Assembly (NCBI GenBank): GCA_035536315.1
Contig: DATLOJ010000100.1
Coordinates: forward strand, 1-31,310
Length of the DNA stretch: 31,310 nt
From: DATLOJ01 sp035536315
GTDB taxonomy: Bacteria; Actinomycetota; CADDZG01; JAHWKV01
Reading direction: 5' to 3'
The notes beneath the pieces are model-generated. The model was not told the origin of the DNA, ran no database searches, and was given only the letters and a program-made list of their open reading frames with translations. The position numbers were made by a program, and so were the translations under genes. Below are positions 23,899 through 31,080 of the stretch, in pieces. Positions within the stretch are counted from its first letter, which is position 1. Each line of letters begins with the position of its first letter.

Positions 23899-24711
23899 AT
23901 GGGACGACTCGACGACCGGGTAGCCATCGTTACGGGGGCCGGGCGTGGGATTGGAGCTGCCACCGCAACGCTCTTCGCGGCCGAAGGCGCATTCGTGGTT
24001 GTAAACGACGTCGATAAAGATCCGGCGGAGGAAACGGTTGGAGCAATTGCAAAGGCCGGGGGGCGCGCCTTTCTCAACACGGACAACACAGTCTCGGCTG
24101 AGGCAGCAGAGAATCTCATCAATCAAGCGATCGAAGAGTTCGGTCGCGTCGACATTCTGATCAACAACGCGGGGATCACCCGAGACAAGACCTTCCACAA
24201 CATGAGCGAAGAGGCGTGGGACTTCGTCATGGATGTCAATCTTCGGACTGCCTACAACAACACCAGAGCGGTGGTGAACCACATGCGTGATGCCGCCAAG
24301 AGCGAGATGGCTTCCGAAGGCAAGCCCGCGTATCACCGCAAGATCACATTCACTTCGTCGACATCGGGGCTTCAAGGCAATCCAGGGCAGGCCAACTACG
24401 CGACCGCAAAGATGGGACTGGTCGGACTTGGAAGAACCCTGGCCGCTGAGCTGGGCAGGTTTGCGATCAACTGCAACGTTGTCGCGCCGGGTTTCATAGA
24501 GACCAGGCTCACCCAGGCAAAGGAGCAGTCCGAGGATCCGACCTTCGGCATCCCAGAGGGGCTCCGGAACATGGCCATGGCGCTGATTCCTATGGGCTAC
24601 TACGGACAACCTCAGGATGTCGCCAACGCCCACTTGTTTCTGGCATCCAACGAGTCCGACTACATAACCGGGCAGACCCTTGTGATCGGTGGTGGTTTGG
24701 TCAGGTACTAG
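23899..24711 (+). CDS. Short-chain dehydrogenase/reductase, FabG-like, 270 aa
   Basis: A classical SDR: the cofactor motif TGAGRGIG (about 13-20), NNAG (about 90), a catalytic Ser in FTSSTSG and YATAK (Tyr/Lys), plus PGFIETRL. The acidic residue after the second strand (VVVNDVD) suggests NAD preference, though 3-oxoacyl-ACP reductases use NADPH. An insertion of about 15 residues before the catalytic Ser (AAKSEMASEGKPAYHRK) is seen in actinobacterial FabG-like and 3-hydroxyacyl dehydrogenase SDRs. The start has AAGGAG upstream. Substrate not certain. The stop overlaps the convergent TIMP-like gene in CTAG. Confidence 0.88.
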   Translation: MGRLDDRVAIVTGAGRGIGAATATLFAAEGAFVVVNDVDKDPAEETVGAIAKAGGRAFLNTDNTVSAEAAENLINQAIEEFGRVDILINNAGITRDKTFHNMSEEAWDFVMDVNLRTAYNNTRAVVNHMRDAAKSEMASEGKPAYHRKITFTSSTSGLQGNPGQANYATAKMGLVGLGRTLAAELGRFAINCNVVAPGFIETRLTQAKEQSEDPTFGIPEGLRNMAMALIPMGYYGQPQDVANAHLFLASNESDYITGQTLVIGGGLVRY

Positions 24712-25310
24712 GCCCGCAGGCGGCGCCTCGAGCGTCTTTCTCTGAAGCCGCGCACTATCGACCAAATAAGGACCTCGAGGTTCAAGACGACCAGGGCTTC
24801 TGCAATTCGGAACTGCTCCACAAGAGTGCGCAGGGTCTCTCCGTCGCCAACCTGAGGGCCCCCCTGGACGGGCTGAACATCATTCAGCGCATCGACGGGC
24901 ATCACGGCGCACGTGTTGGTGTTCCACTTGTACGCGCCGGTTATGTCTCTTTCGCTCAAGAAAAACGCTCTGCGGTCCCCCGGCTCCAGGTTGATTCCGC
25001 AGGAAAGCGCATCGGCGGGGGATCGCACCTTGACGGTAGAGGCGAAAGTGCCCTTCGCTTCCTTGTCTACCGCGATGAGGTAAATGACCTCCGAGGCCGA
25101 ATCCCATCCACGCAGAAGATTCCATCGAGCGGGCTCGGCCGAGACAACTCTCCCGACAAACGACGCCTCGGTTTCGTGAATGAATGATGCCGGGTTGATC
25201 TCCTCAACGCATGAGCATGCAAGGCATGAAGGAGAGGAAGAGAAGAAGGCCAGCATGAGGATGATCGCTAGAGTAGCCAGACGCGAAAGGGCCCTATTCC
25301 GAATGGTCAT
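24708..25310 (-). CDS. TIMP/netrin-like secreted protein with C-terminal membrane anchor, 200 aa
   Basis: A signal peptide (SRLATLAIILMLAFFSSSPS, cleavage likely after Ala31) leaves a mature chain beginning CSC, the arrangement that defines the metal-chelating N-terminus of TIMP-type inhibitors. Downstream are ASFVGRVVSAEP, a beta-rich segment, and paired Cys in LSCGINL and NTCAVMP. The C-terminus has a hydrophobic helix (ALVVLNLEVLIWSIVRGF) and an Arg-rich tail, so it is probably anchored with the tail inside. The frame is open to 25400, but ATG 25310 gives the signal peptide. No good ribosome binding site. Divergent from the ECF sigma gene. Inhibitor activity is not established for bacterial members. 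Confidence 0.68.
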   Translation of the reverse strand: MTIRNRALSRLATLAIILMLAFFSSSPSCLACSCVEEINPASFIHETEASFVGRVVSAEPARWNLLRGWDSASEVIYLIAVDKEAKGTFASTVKVRSPADALSCGINLEPGDRRAFFLSERDITGAYKWNTNTCAVMPVDALNDVQPVQGGPQVGDGETLRTLVEQFRIAEALVVLNLEVLIWSIVRGFRERRSRRRLRA

Positions 25311-25366
25311 TGTCGAGGACGTAACCTTTTCCCCAATGCCAAAGTCCAAATCTAGCGGTCTAAGAA

Positions 25367-25954
25367 GTGAATGACGTTCCAACTCGAGTGATCGAGGCAT
25401 GCAAGCTCGGCGACCCTAAGGGTTTTGAGGAACTTGTGCGGCTTACGCACAAAGAGGTCTTCTCTCTGGCCCTTCGGCTGGCCGGCAACGAGCAGGATGC
25501 AGCCGACATCGCCCAAGAGACGTACGTGAAGCTGCTTCGAGCGATTCGCCAGTTCCGCGGCGAATCGAAGTTCTCGACCTGGCTCTACAAGGTGACGTCA
25601 TCGGTGGCACTGACCCGGCTCAGAAAAAGAGCACGGGATGCCAACGTTCTTCTGGAGCGGGAGCAGTGGCATGCATTCCCGGCCCCCGCCTCGGCGGGGC
25701 CGGAGCGCAAGGCCGAAACGAGGTTGTTGCACGAACGGATCGACGAGGCGCTGGGTGAGCTGCCGGAGGGCTACAGGGCGGTAGTTGTGATGAAGGACAT
25801 TTACGGTTTTCCGTTGGAGTACATAGGCAGGGAACTCGGGATCAGTGAAGGTGCAGCAAAAGTGAGACTTTTCAGGGCGAGGCAGCGTCTAAGACAGAAG
25901 CTGGGGGATATTGCCCCTGGAGCAGAACAAGGAGATCAAGATGCAGTGTCGTGA
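25367..25954 (+). CDS. ECF-type RNA polymerase sigma factor, 195 aa
   Basis: Region 2 is at about residues 15-90 (AADIAQETYVKLLRAIRQFRGESKFSTWLYKV), and region 4 has the helix-turn-helix LEYIGRELGISEGAAKVRLFRARQRL at about 150-175. There is no region 1.1 or 3, as expected for group IV sigma factors. GTG at 25367 is used, with no clear ribosome binding site. The gene overlaps the zinc-finger anti-sigma gene by 14 bp, which fits stoichiometric control. Target promoters unknown. Confidence 0.93.
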   Translation: MNDVPTRVIEACKLGDPKGFEELVRLTHKEVFSLALRLAGNEQDAADIAQETYVKLLRAIRQFRGESKFSTWLYKVTSSVALTRLRKRARDANVLLEREQWHAFPAPASAGPERKAETRLLHERIDEALGELPEGYRAVVVMKDIYGFPLEYIGRELGISEGAAKVRLFRARQRLRQKLGDIAPGAEQGDQDAVS

Positions 25955-26330
25955 GGTGTTGGAGCAGCTGGCGGCGTACGCCGATGTCGAGGTCCTTCCG
26001 CGCGACCTGCAGGTTCACGTGGACGCGTGTGAGGACTGCCGGATCGAGCTCGCCGAGTACAGGACCCTGCTTGCCGCGACCCGTTCGATGCAGTCCGTCG
26101 CAGTCGAGACGCCGAGCTGGCTTCTGCCAACACTTACGTCCGTGGTTAGAGACAACGCCGAGGCACGAAAGGCCTCCAGGGAGCGTCTGGCAAAGCTCTC
26201 GGACCCGAAGGTCATTACCGGCGGAGTGCTCGTCGCAGCGGGAGTAGCGGGGGCCCTGCTCTTCCGAGGAAGGCGCAGACGCAAGCGAACTTTTGCAACA
26301 AGACTGCGCCAATCTATTGCAGGAGCCTGA
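25941..26330 (+). CDS. Zinc-finger (ZAS) membrane anti-sigma factor, 129 aa
   Basis: The anti-sigma zinc motif is visible: Cys3, then His26-x3-Cys30-x2-Cys33 (HVDACEDC). A single membrane segment (VITGGVLVAAGVAGALLF) lies near residues 90-112, followed by a strongly basic tail RGRRRRKR. The membrane segment and the cytoplasmic ZAS domain imply that the short C-terminal tail is outside or that the helix is peripheral; with so basic a tail the topology is unclear. The ATG at 25941 has AAGGAG 6 nt upstream, preferred over the longer open frame from 25911. Translated in coupling with the sigma factor. Confidence 0.88.
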   Translation: MQCREVLEQLAAYADVEVLPRDLQVHVDACEDCRIELAEYRTLLAATRSMQSVAVETPSWLLPTLTSVVRDNAEARKASRERLAKLSDPKVITGGVLVAAGVAGALLFRGRRRRKRTFATRLRQSIAGA

Positions 26331-26429
26331 CGGTACATGCGATCATTTCCAATACCTCATTGAGCGCGGAGCAGAGTGCTTCGTCTGCATGATCGAAAGG
26401 GGGCAGCGATGACATACGCAAAGCAGTGT

Positions 26430-26493
26430 CCTTCCGGCCCCCGTCCTTCCTAACAGCTAGCTCAACTCCACAGTTGGACCGGGGGCCGGAAGG
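26430..26493 (+). promoter_or_regulatory. Long inverted repeat between the anti-sigma and RIO kinase genes
   Basis: CCTTCCGGCCCCC (26430-26442) is perfectly complementary to 26481-26493. The stem extends inward with one more pair and, allowing one bulge, three further pairs. The loop contains an internal CAACT/AGTTG stem. No T-run follows. It may be a terminator or an mRNA leader element of the kinase gene. Confidence 0.5.
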
Positions 26494-26506
26494 CCCATCC
26501 CATCTC

Positions 26507-26527
26507 AGCGCGGTCTTCAACCGCGCT
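26507..26527 (+). promoter_or_regulatory. Hairpin just upstream of the RIO kinase ribosome binding site
   Basis: AGCGCGG (26507-26513) pairs with CCGCGCT (26521-26527) around a 7-nt loop, 5 nt before the AAGGAG ribosome binding site of the kinase gene. With the larger repeat just upstream it could control translation. Inference only. Confidence 0.4.
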
Positions 26528-26547
26528 CGGTCCAAGGAGTCTTCAGA

Positions 26548-27420
26548 TTGCGCAAGCTTGTTGATGGTGAAGAAACAACCTCCGGACTGGTCGAGCCCAT
26601 CGACCACGTCGACATGGAGGCCGTAAAGAGAAGACGAGCTTTTGTTTACGGAACGGACGACGACGAGTCCGCTGCCGCTCCGCGCTCGCGCCTCAGTAGC
26701 CTGGTCGAGGACGAATACGTCCCCGAATGGTTGCCAACAGAGGACTACATCGACGAGGAGATCGGACACATCAAATCCGGTAAGGAGGGCGACGTTGCTC
26801 TGGTCGAGAGGCGCTCTCCAACTAAGAGCTGCCTTCTTGCTTGGAAACGAATCCGTTCCCGTTCCCAGCGCGCCTTCAAGAACGACCAGATCTATCGCGA
26901 AGGAATCCGATTCAGATACGCCCGCGACGCCAGAGCTATAGAACGCGGGACTGCTTACGGCTGGAACCTCGTCAACAAGGCGTGGTTCTTCAGTGAGTTC
27001 GAGGCTCTCCAGCGCGTTTACGCCGCAGGTTGCTCGGTGCCTTACCCGGTGGAGGGCGACGCGAGTTTGCTCATGGAGTACATCGGCGACGAGGAGCAGG
27101 CTGCGCCCCGCCTGATCGATGCCCGCCTTACCAAGGACGAGGCCCACGAGTCCTTCGACTCGATCATGGCCGACATCAAGCGCATGGCCCTGGAGGGCAT
27201 CGTGCACTGTGACCTGTCCCCGTACAACATCCTTTTCTGGAAGGGCAGGACCGTCATCATCGACTTTCCCCAGGCGGTCGATATTGCGGGCAACCCCCAT
27301 GCGATCGAGTTTCTCGAGCGTGATATCGACAATGTCGCAAGGTACTTCAGAAAATTCGGAGTGGAATGTGACCCGGGGGCCGAGCTCGCGGAGATCCTCG
27401 CCGACCTGTTCGTGACCTGA
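26548..27420 (+). CDS. RIO-type atypical protein kinase, 290 aa
   Basis: The catalytic loop HCDLSPYNIL (His220, Asp222, Asn227) and metal-binding IDFPQAVD (Asp about 240) are the RIO kinase signatures. The N-terminal nucleotide site is SGKEGDVALVE with the ATP-contacting Lys in LLAWKRIR. RIO proteins are small atypical kinases or ATPases; archaeal and eukaryotic members act in small-subunit ribosome maturation, while bacterial roles are little known. Its place near secE/nusG/rpl genes invites a ribosome link, but that is inference. TTG start at 26548 with AAGGAG at 8-nt spacing. The 65-residue segment before the kinase fold has no known domain. Confidence 0.87.
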   Translation: MRKLVDGEETTSGLVEPIDHVDMEAVKRRRAFVYGTDDDESAAAPRSRLSSLVEDEYVPEWLPTEDYIDEEIGHIKSGKEGDVALVERRSPTKSCLLAWKRIRSRSQRAFKNDQIYREGIRFRYARDARAIERGTAYGWNLVNKAWFFSEFEALQRVYAAGCSVPYPVEGDASLLMEYIGDEEQAAPRLIDARLTKDEAHESFDSIMADIKRMALEGIVHCDLSPYNILFWKGRTVIIDFPQAVDIAGNPHAIEFLERDIDNVARYFRKFGVECDPGAELAEILADLFVT

Positions 27421-27523
27421 CCCTTTGTAACCTCTTTCGCTTCTCAGCGTCTCAATTAGCTGGAAGTGAAGATTGGGATCCGGCCGCCGGCCGGCAATCT
27501 TCAAGCCAAAGGAGGAGTTGTAG

Positions 27524-27778
27524 ATGGAAATCCTTACCGCGATCGTGCTCGGTGTCGTGGCGGGTCTTGTGATGAAGTTCATCTTTCTCAAGGACGCCCC
27601 GGTCATTTGGGCAGCCGCCTTCGGTGTAGTCGGTGGAGTTGCCGCCTATTACCTGCAGGGTGCTCTCGATCCAGACGTGGCAACGGCCGTGACAACGACT
27701 GCCCTCGCTCTGTTGGTTGCGGGCCTTCTGTACGAGGTCTGGACCAGGTTCGGTGGCAAGACGGGTCACACCGCTTAA
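27524..27778 (+). CDS. Small three-helix membrane protein, GlsB/YeaQ-like, 84 aa
   Basis: Three hydrophobic segments are visible (about 4-22, 28-46 and 54-70), with Gly-rich packing (LGVVAGLVMK, FGVVGGVAAYYL) as in the GlsB/YeaQ/YmgE stress-associated membrane proteins. The resemblance is by pattern only. ATG at 27524 has AAAGGAGG about 8 nt upstream. Single gene, followed by a strong terminator. Confidence 0.7.
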   Translation: MEILTAIVLGVVAGLVMKFIFLKDAPVIWAAAFGVVGGVAAYYLQGALDPDVATAVTTTALALLVAGLLYEVWTRFGGKTGHTA

Positions 27779-27794
27779 CCCGAGTCAATAACTG

Positions 27795-27830
27795 AAACGG
27801 CGGGCGCCTGAGCGCCCGCCGTTTCTTATT
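27795..27830. terminator. Rho-independent terminator, probably bidirectional
   Basis: A perfect 13-bp stem, AAACGGCGGGCGC (27795-27807) with its complement at 27812-27824 and a CTGA loop, is followed by TTTCTTATT. The leading AAA gives a T-run on the opposite strand as well. Confidence 0.9.
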
Positions 27831-27914
27831 CAGGCACACCCCCTATCCGAGGCGCCGCCTACCACTCAAGGACGGTTCGCGATACCCTTGTCCGGCTAGC
27901 GAATGAAGTGCCCA

Positions 27915-27944
27915 TTGCCGCAAGCTCCGAGACCTCCCTATACT
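27915..27944 (+). promoter_or_regulatory. Promoter for tRNA-Trp / secE / nusG
   Basis: TTGCCG (27915-27920) is separated by 18 bp from TATACT (27939-27944), a near-consensus -10. The predicted start near 27951 is about 34 nt before the mature tRNA-Trp. Confidence 0.55.
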
Positions 27945-27984
27945 TGCCTGGGTTTGGGCGCGGCCGAGGCAAGTCGCACCGCTT

Positions 27985-28057
27985 AGGCCCGTGGCTCAAC
28001 TGGTAGAGCACCGGTCTCCAAAACCGGGGGTTGGGGGTTCGAGTCCCTCCGGGCCTG
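27985..28057 (+). tRNA. tRNA-Trp (CCA)
   Basis: Acceptor AGGCCCG (27985-27991) pairs with CGGGCCT (28050-28056). The anticodon loop CTCCAAA gives anticodon CCA. The T-arm GGGGG-TTCGAGT-CCCTC is intact with one G-U pair. Discriminator G; the encoded 3' end continues CCG, so CCA is not encoded. Its place directly before secE is conserved in many bacteria. Confidence 0.96.
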
Positions 28058-28099
28058 CCGGATCCTTTCAATCCCAACAGCAACGTGGAGTGGCGAAGC

Positions 28100-28378
28100 A
28101 TGAACCGAGAATTTAAAAGACAGATGAAGAAGCAGGAGTCGGCAGCCGACCGGCTGCGACGGCCTCCTCGCGAGAAAAAGAAGAGAACCAAACCCCGGGT
28201 GTTCGTTAAAGAGGTGCGCAGTGAGCTGGGCAAGGTCGCCTGGCCTACTCGCCAGGAGGTCTTCACATACACGGTGGTCGTCATCGTGACGGTCGCGTTT
28301 TTCATGCTCATCATCAGCGGGATCGATTTTGTTTCACTCAAGGGAGTCGTGTGGCTGTTATCAAGGGGAGGCCAGTAG
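28100..28378 (+). CDS. secE: Preprotein translocase subunit SecE, 92 aa
   Basis: SecE is the essential clamp subunit of the SecYEG channel. A basic N-terminal stretch is followed by the conserved amphipathic segment EVRSELGKVAWPTRQEVF and a single membrane helix (VVVIVTVAFFMLIISGIDF), the single-helix form normal outside enterobacteria. ATG at 28100, with GGAG 9 nt upstream, is preferred over the longer open frame that runs through the tRNA. Its TAG overlaps the nusG GTG by one base (TAGTG). Confidence 0.95.
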   Translation: MNREFKRQMKKQESAADRLRRPPREKKKRTKPRVFVKEVRSELGKVAWPTRQEVFTYTVVVIVTVAFFMLIISGIDFVSLKGVVWLLSRGGQ

Positions 28379-29685
28379 TGGCGGAAGAGAATCAGGAACA
28401 AGAAACCTTGCCTTCGAAAGACCGGCCGGGTGAAGAATCCGAGGACGGCCGCGCGCATACAGCCGATCCCTCCGAAGGTGCCCAGGTTCCCGAAACCGAT
28501 GCAGGAGACCAGGGTATTGAAGAGCAACGGAACGAAGGGCCAAGCGAGCAGGCCACCCAAGACTCAATGCAGGCCGGTGAGACCGTTGAGAAAGAGGGCA
28601 CTTTCGAAGACGCGTCAGCCGGCGCAGAGGAACCAAGTCAGGAAGTTGATTCCTTTACACCTCCTTCCGAATCCGAAACTTCCGCTGAAGCTGAGGTCCA
28701 AAGCGAAACATCAGAAGTAGCTGAGTCTGAAGCAGCTGCATCGCAAGACGAAGTTGCGCCAGAATCGCAAACGGTCTCTGAAGACGCCGGCACGCTTGTT
28801 GACTCTGAGCCGCCGAGTGAAGGCGAGGACCGCGTCATAGATCTCGCAGGAGCAGAGGCCGAGGCAGCTCAAAGCGAAAAGCCGGTAGCACATCCCGAGC
28901 ATCCGTCTTTCAGCGCGTCATCTTCGGATACACCCGCTGCGTCTCTGCACCCTGTCATGGAAAGCGGCCAGGCCGAGGACGACGGAGAGCCGGTGGGCTC
29001 TGTGTCCGTGGCAAAAGACGAGTCGAGTAACGACGGTCAGGTGACCGAGGCGGACGAGCAGATTGTTGCCCCGGAAATCTCGGCGAACGGAGCCGTCACT
29101 GAAGAGGCCGCCGCCCCTGATGAAGAAGAAGCCGAAGCCGAGTACATACCCGCGGGTGAGCGTTCCGGTGAATGGTTTGTGGTTCACACTTACGCGGGAT
29201 ACGAGAACAAGGTCAAAGGGAGCCTCGAGACCAGGATCAACTCCATGAACATGGAGGACAAGATCTTCGAGGTTGTGATCCCCATGGAAGATGTCATGGA
29301 GTTCAAGGCAGGCAAGAAGCAGGTCGTTTCGAAAAAGGTATTCCCCGGCTACCTTCTTGTTCGAATGTATCTCGAAGACGACTCCTGGTACGTCGTGCGT
29401 AACACTCCCGGCGTTACGGGCTTCGTTGGCTCGGGCGCAAAGCCCACCCCGCTCTCCGCACGCGATGTCGACAAGATCCTTCAGGAGAAGCCGGTCGAGA
29501 AGCTCAAGCCGCGCCTCGAGTTCGAGGAAGGCGAAAGCATTCGAATCACCAGCGGACCCTTCGTCAATTACACTGGAACGATCTCCGAGATCAACCTCGA
29601 TCAATCGAAACTCAAGGTACTGGTCTCGATCTTCGGAAGGGAAACCCCAATGGAGCTCTCTTTCGACCAAGTCACGAAGCTCTAA
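28378..29685 (+). CDS. nusG: Transcription termination/antitermination factor NusG with long acidic extension, 435 aa
   Basis: The conserved NusG core occupies only the last ~172 residues: an NGN domain from about 264 (GEWFVVHTYAGYENKVK, KVFPGYLLVRM, NTPGVTGFVGS) and a KOW domain (FEEGESIRITSGPFVNYTG). It binds RNA polymerase and links it to Rho or ribosomal protein S10. The first ~260 residues are low-complexity, rich in Glu, Ser, Ala and Asp, with no predicted fold. Actinobacterial NusG often has an acidic N-terminal extension, but this one is unusually long. GTG at 28378 is chosen over GTG 28351 because GGGGAGG lies 6 nt upstream. Confidence 0.93.
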   Translation: MAEENQEQETLPSKDRPGEESEDGRAHTADPSEGAQVPETDAGDQGIEEQRNEGPSEQATQDSMQAGETVEKEGTFEDASAGAEEPSQEVDSFTPPSESETSAEAEVQSETSEVAESEAAASQDEVAPESQTVSEDAGTLVDSEPPSEGEDRVIDLAGAEAEAAQSEKPVAHPEHPSFSASSSDTPAASLHPVMESGQAEDDGEPVGSVSVAKDESSNDGQVTEADEQIVAPEISANGAVTEEAAAPDEEEAEAEYIPAGERSGEWFVVHTYAGYENKVKGSLETRINSMNMEDKIFEVVIPMEDVMEFKAGKKQVVSKKVFPGYLLVRMYLEDDSWYVVRNTPGVTGFVGSGAKPTPLSARDVDKILQEKPVEKLKPRLEFEEGESIRITSGPFVNYTGTISEINLDQSKLKVLVSIFGRETPMELSFDQVTKL

Positions 29686-29697
29686 AAGGAACTAGCA

Positions 29698-30126
29698 ATG
29701 GCCAAGAAGAAGAAGACGCTTGCAATCGTGAAGATGCAAATCCCCGCGGGGGAAGCAACACCCGCGCCCCCGGTCGGTACGGCCCTCGGACCCCACGGGG
29801 TGGCGCTCATGGAATTCGTCAAGCAGTACAACGACAAGACTTCAAGCCAGAAGGGCACTGTCGTCCCGGTGGTCGTTACGATCTACGAGGACCGAAGCTT
29901 TGACTTCGTGTTGAAGACTCCGCCGGCGTCGGATCTTCTGAAGCAAGCGGCCGGACTGGAGAAGGGTTCGCCTGAACCCAACCGCAACAAGGTTGGCAAA
30001 GTATCGAAGGATCAAGTTCGCAAGATTGCAGAAACGAAAATGGTGGATCTCAACGCCAACGACGTCGAACAGGCAATGAAAATCGTTGAGGGTACCGCCC
30101 GGTCGATGGGAATCACAGTCCAGTAA
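29698..30126 (+). CDS. rplK: 50S ribosomal protein L11, 142 aa
   Basis: L11 binds 23S rRNA in the GTPase-associated centre. The conserved IPAGEATPAPPVGTALGPHG and the C-terminal RNA-binding domain ending in ARSMGITVQ are present at normal length. AAGGAA lies upstream of ATG 29698. It is 12 bp after nusG. Confidence 0.98.
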   Translation: MAKKKKTLAIVKMQIPAGEATPAPPVGTALGPHGVALMEFVKQYNDKTSSQKGTVVPVVVTIYEDRSFDFVLKTPPASDLLKQAAGLEKGSPEPNRNKVGKVSKDQVRKIAETKMVDLNANDVEQAMKIVEGTARSMGITVQ

Positions 30127-30175
30127 GCCAATGACGTGGGAGACCTGCGGGTCGTCAGAACCACAGGAGGAAATC

Positions 30176-30892
30176 ATGTCTCAAGGAAAGCGTTACACCG
30201 AAGCAACTCAGAAGCTCGATCGCGACAAGCTCCACGCACCGGGTGAAGCCCTGGATCTGGTCAAGAGCCTTGCAACTGCGAAGTTCGATGAGACCGTTGA
30301 GCTCAACTTCCATCTTGGAATCGACCCTCGCAAAGCAGATCAAGGCGTCCGTGGGACCATCTCGTTGCCGAAGGGAACCGGCAAGCCCATCCGTGTAGTG
30401 GTTTTTGCGCAGGCGGACAAAGCGCGTGAGGCGCGGGAGGCCGGTGCAGACGAAGTAGGGGACGCCGAGCTAGCTCAGAAAATCGAAAAGGGCTGGCTCG
30501 ACTTCGACGTGGCAATCGCCACCCCCGACATGATGCCGGTCGTAGGAAAGCTCGGACGCATCCTGGGCCCCCGCAACCTCATGCCAAACCCGAAGTCCGG
30601 CACGGTTACGCCCGATGTGGCCAAGGCGGTCAAGGAGGTCAAGGGCGGCCGGATCGAGTACAAGAACGACAAGCAGGCCAACATTCACACGATCATCGGC
30701 AAGTCCTCGTTCACCAAGGAGGACCTGGCCGCCAACTATCAGGCGGTCGTCGACGAGGTCCTGCGCGCAAAACCTTCTGCAGCGAAGGGCAAGTACATCA
30801 AGGGGTTGAGCGTCTCTTCGACTATGGGACCCGGCGTCCGCATCGATCCCAACATGGTCAAGGAGCTGGATACAGCCAAAGCGGGGGAATAG
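30176..30892 (+). CDS. rplA: 50S ribosomal protein L1, 238 aa
   Basis: L1 forms the mobile stalk at the ribosomal E site and is commonly the translational repressor of the rplK-rplA unit (family knowledge). GRILGPRNLMPNPKSGTVT and the C-terminal SSTMGPGVRID are diagnostic. ATG 30176 is preceded by AGGAGG at optimal spacing; the longer open frame is not used. Follows rplK by 49 bp. Confidence 0.98.
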   Translation: MSQGKRYTEATQKLDRDKLHAPGEALDLVKSLATAKFDETVELNFHLGIDPRKADQGVRGTISLPKGTGKPIRVVVFAQADKAREAREAGADEVGDAELAQKIEKGWLDFDVAIATPDMMPVVGKLGRILGPRNLMPNPKSGTVTPDVAKAVKEVKGGRIEYKNDKQANIHTIIGKSSFTKEDLAANYQAVVDEVLRAKPSAAKGKYIKGLSVSSTMGPGVRIDPNMVKELDTAKAGE

Positions 30893-30917
30893 CCCACAGG
30901 ACCACTAGCAGCCGCGG

Positions 30918-30946
30918 TTGACCGCGGCATATGTCGAAGCTACTGT
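30918..30946 (+). promoter_or_regulatory. Promoter for the rplJ leader
   Basis: TTGACC (30918-30923) and TACTGT (30941-30946) are separated by 17 bp. The predicted start near 30953 gives a leader of about 128 nt before rplJ. Confidence 0.6.
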
Positions 30947-30949
30947 AGA

Positions 30950-31073
30950 GAAGCAACCGAAGAAAGCTGGTGGTCTAGCAGACCGTAATGCCCCCTGAGG
31001 GGCGCCCGCCGAGGTGAGCAGAAGCGTTGCAGTTGACGCGGCCTGCCGTCCCGGCAGGTCGTTTTTTATTGGA
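30950..31073 (+). promoter_or_regulatory. Ribosomal protein L10 leader RNA
   Basis: This sits directly upstream of rplJ, where L10(L12)4 autoregulatory leaders are found. Stems GGTCT/AGACC (30972-30984) and GCCCC/GGGGC (30990-31003) precede CCGCCGAGGTGAGCAGAAG, which resembles the conserved kink-turn/loop element of the L10 leader. A terminator-like hairpin and T-run follow, then the rplJ ribosome binding site. Boundaries are approximate. Confidence 0.7.
31042..31070 (+). terminator. Attenuator hairpin in the rplJ leader
   Basis: CCTGCCG (31042-31048) pairs with CGGCAGG (31052-31058) around a 3-nt loop, followed by TCGTTTTTTATT. It ends 10 bp before the rplJ start, so it probably works as a regulated attenuator within the L10 leader. 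Confidence 0.8.
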
Positions 31074-31080
31074 GGAATCA

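Noticed and set aside
23884..24765. 293-codon minus-strand open frame opposite the SDR gene
   Set aside because: The SDR has all family motifs. The antisense frame has none.
26314..27606. 430-codon open frame on the minus strand
   Set aside because: It is the antisense shadow of the RIO kinase, which has catalytic motifs and a ribosome binding site. The minus product shows no domain.
28918..29670. 250-codon minus-strand open frame opposite nusG
   Set aside because: The NGN and KOW domains on the plus strand are clear. The antisense product looks random.
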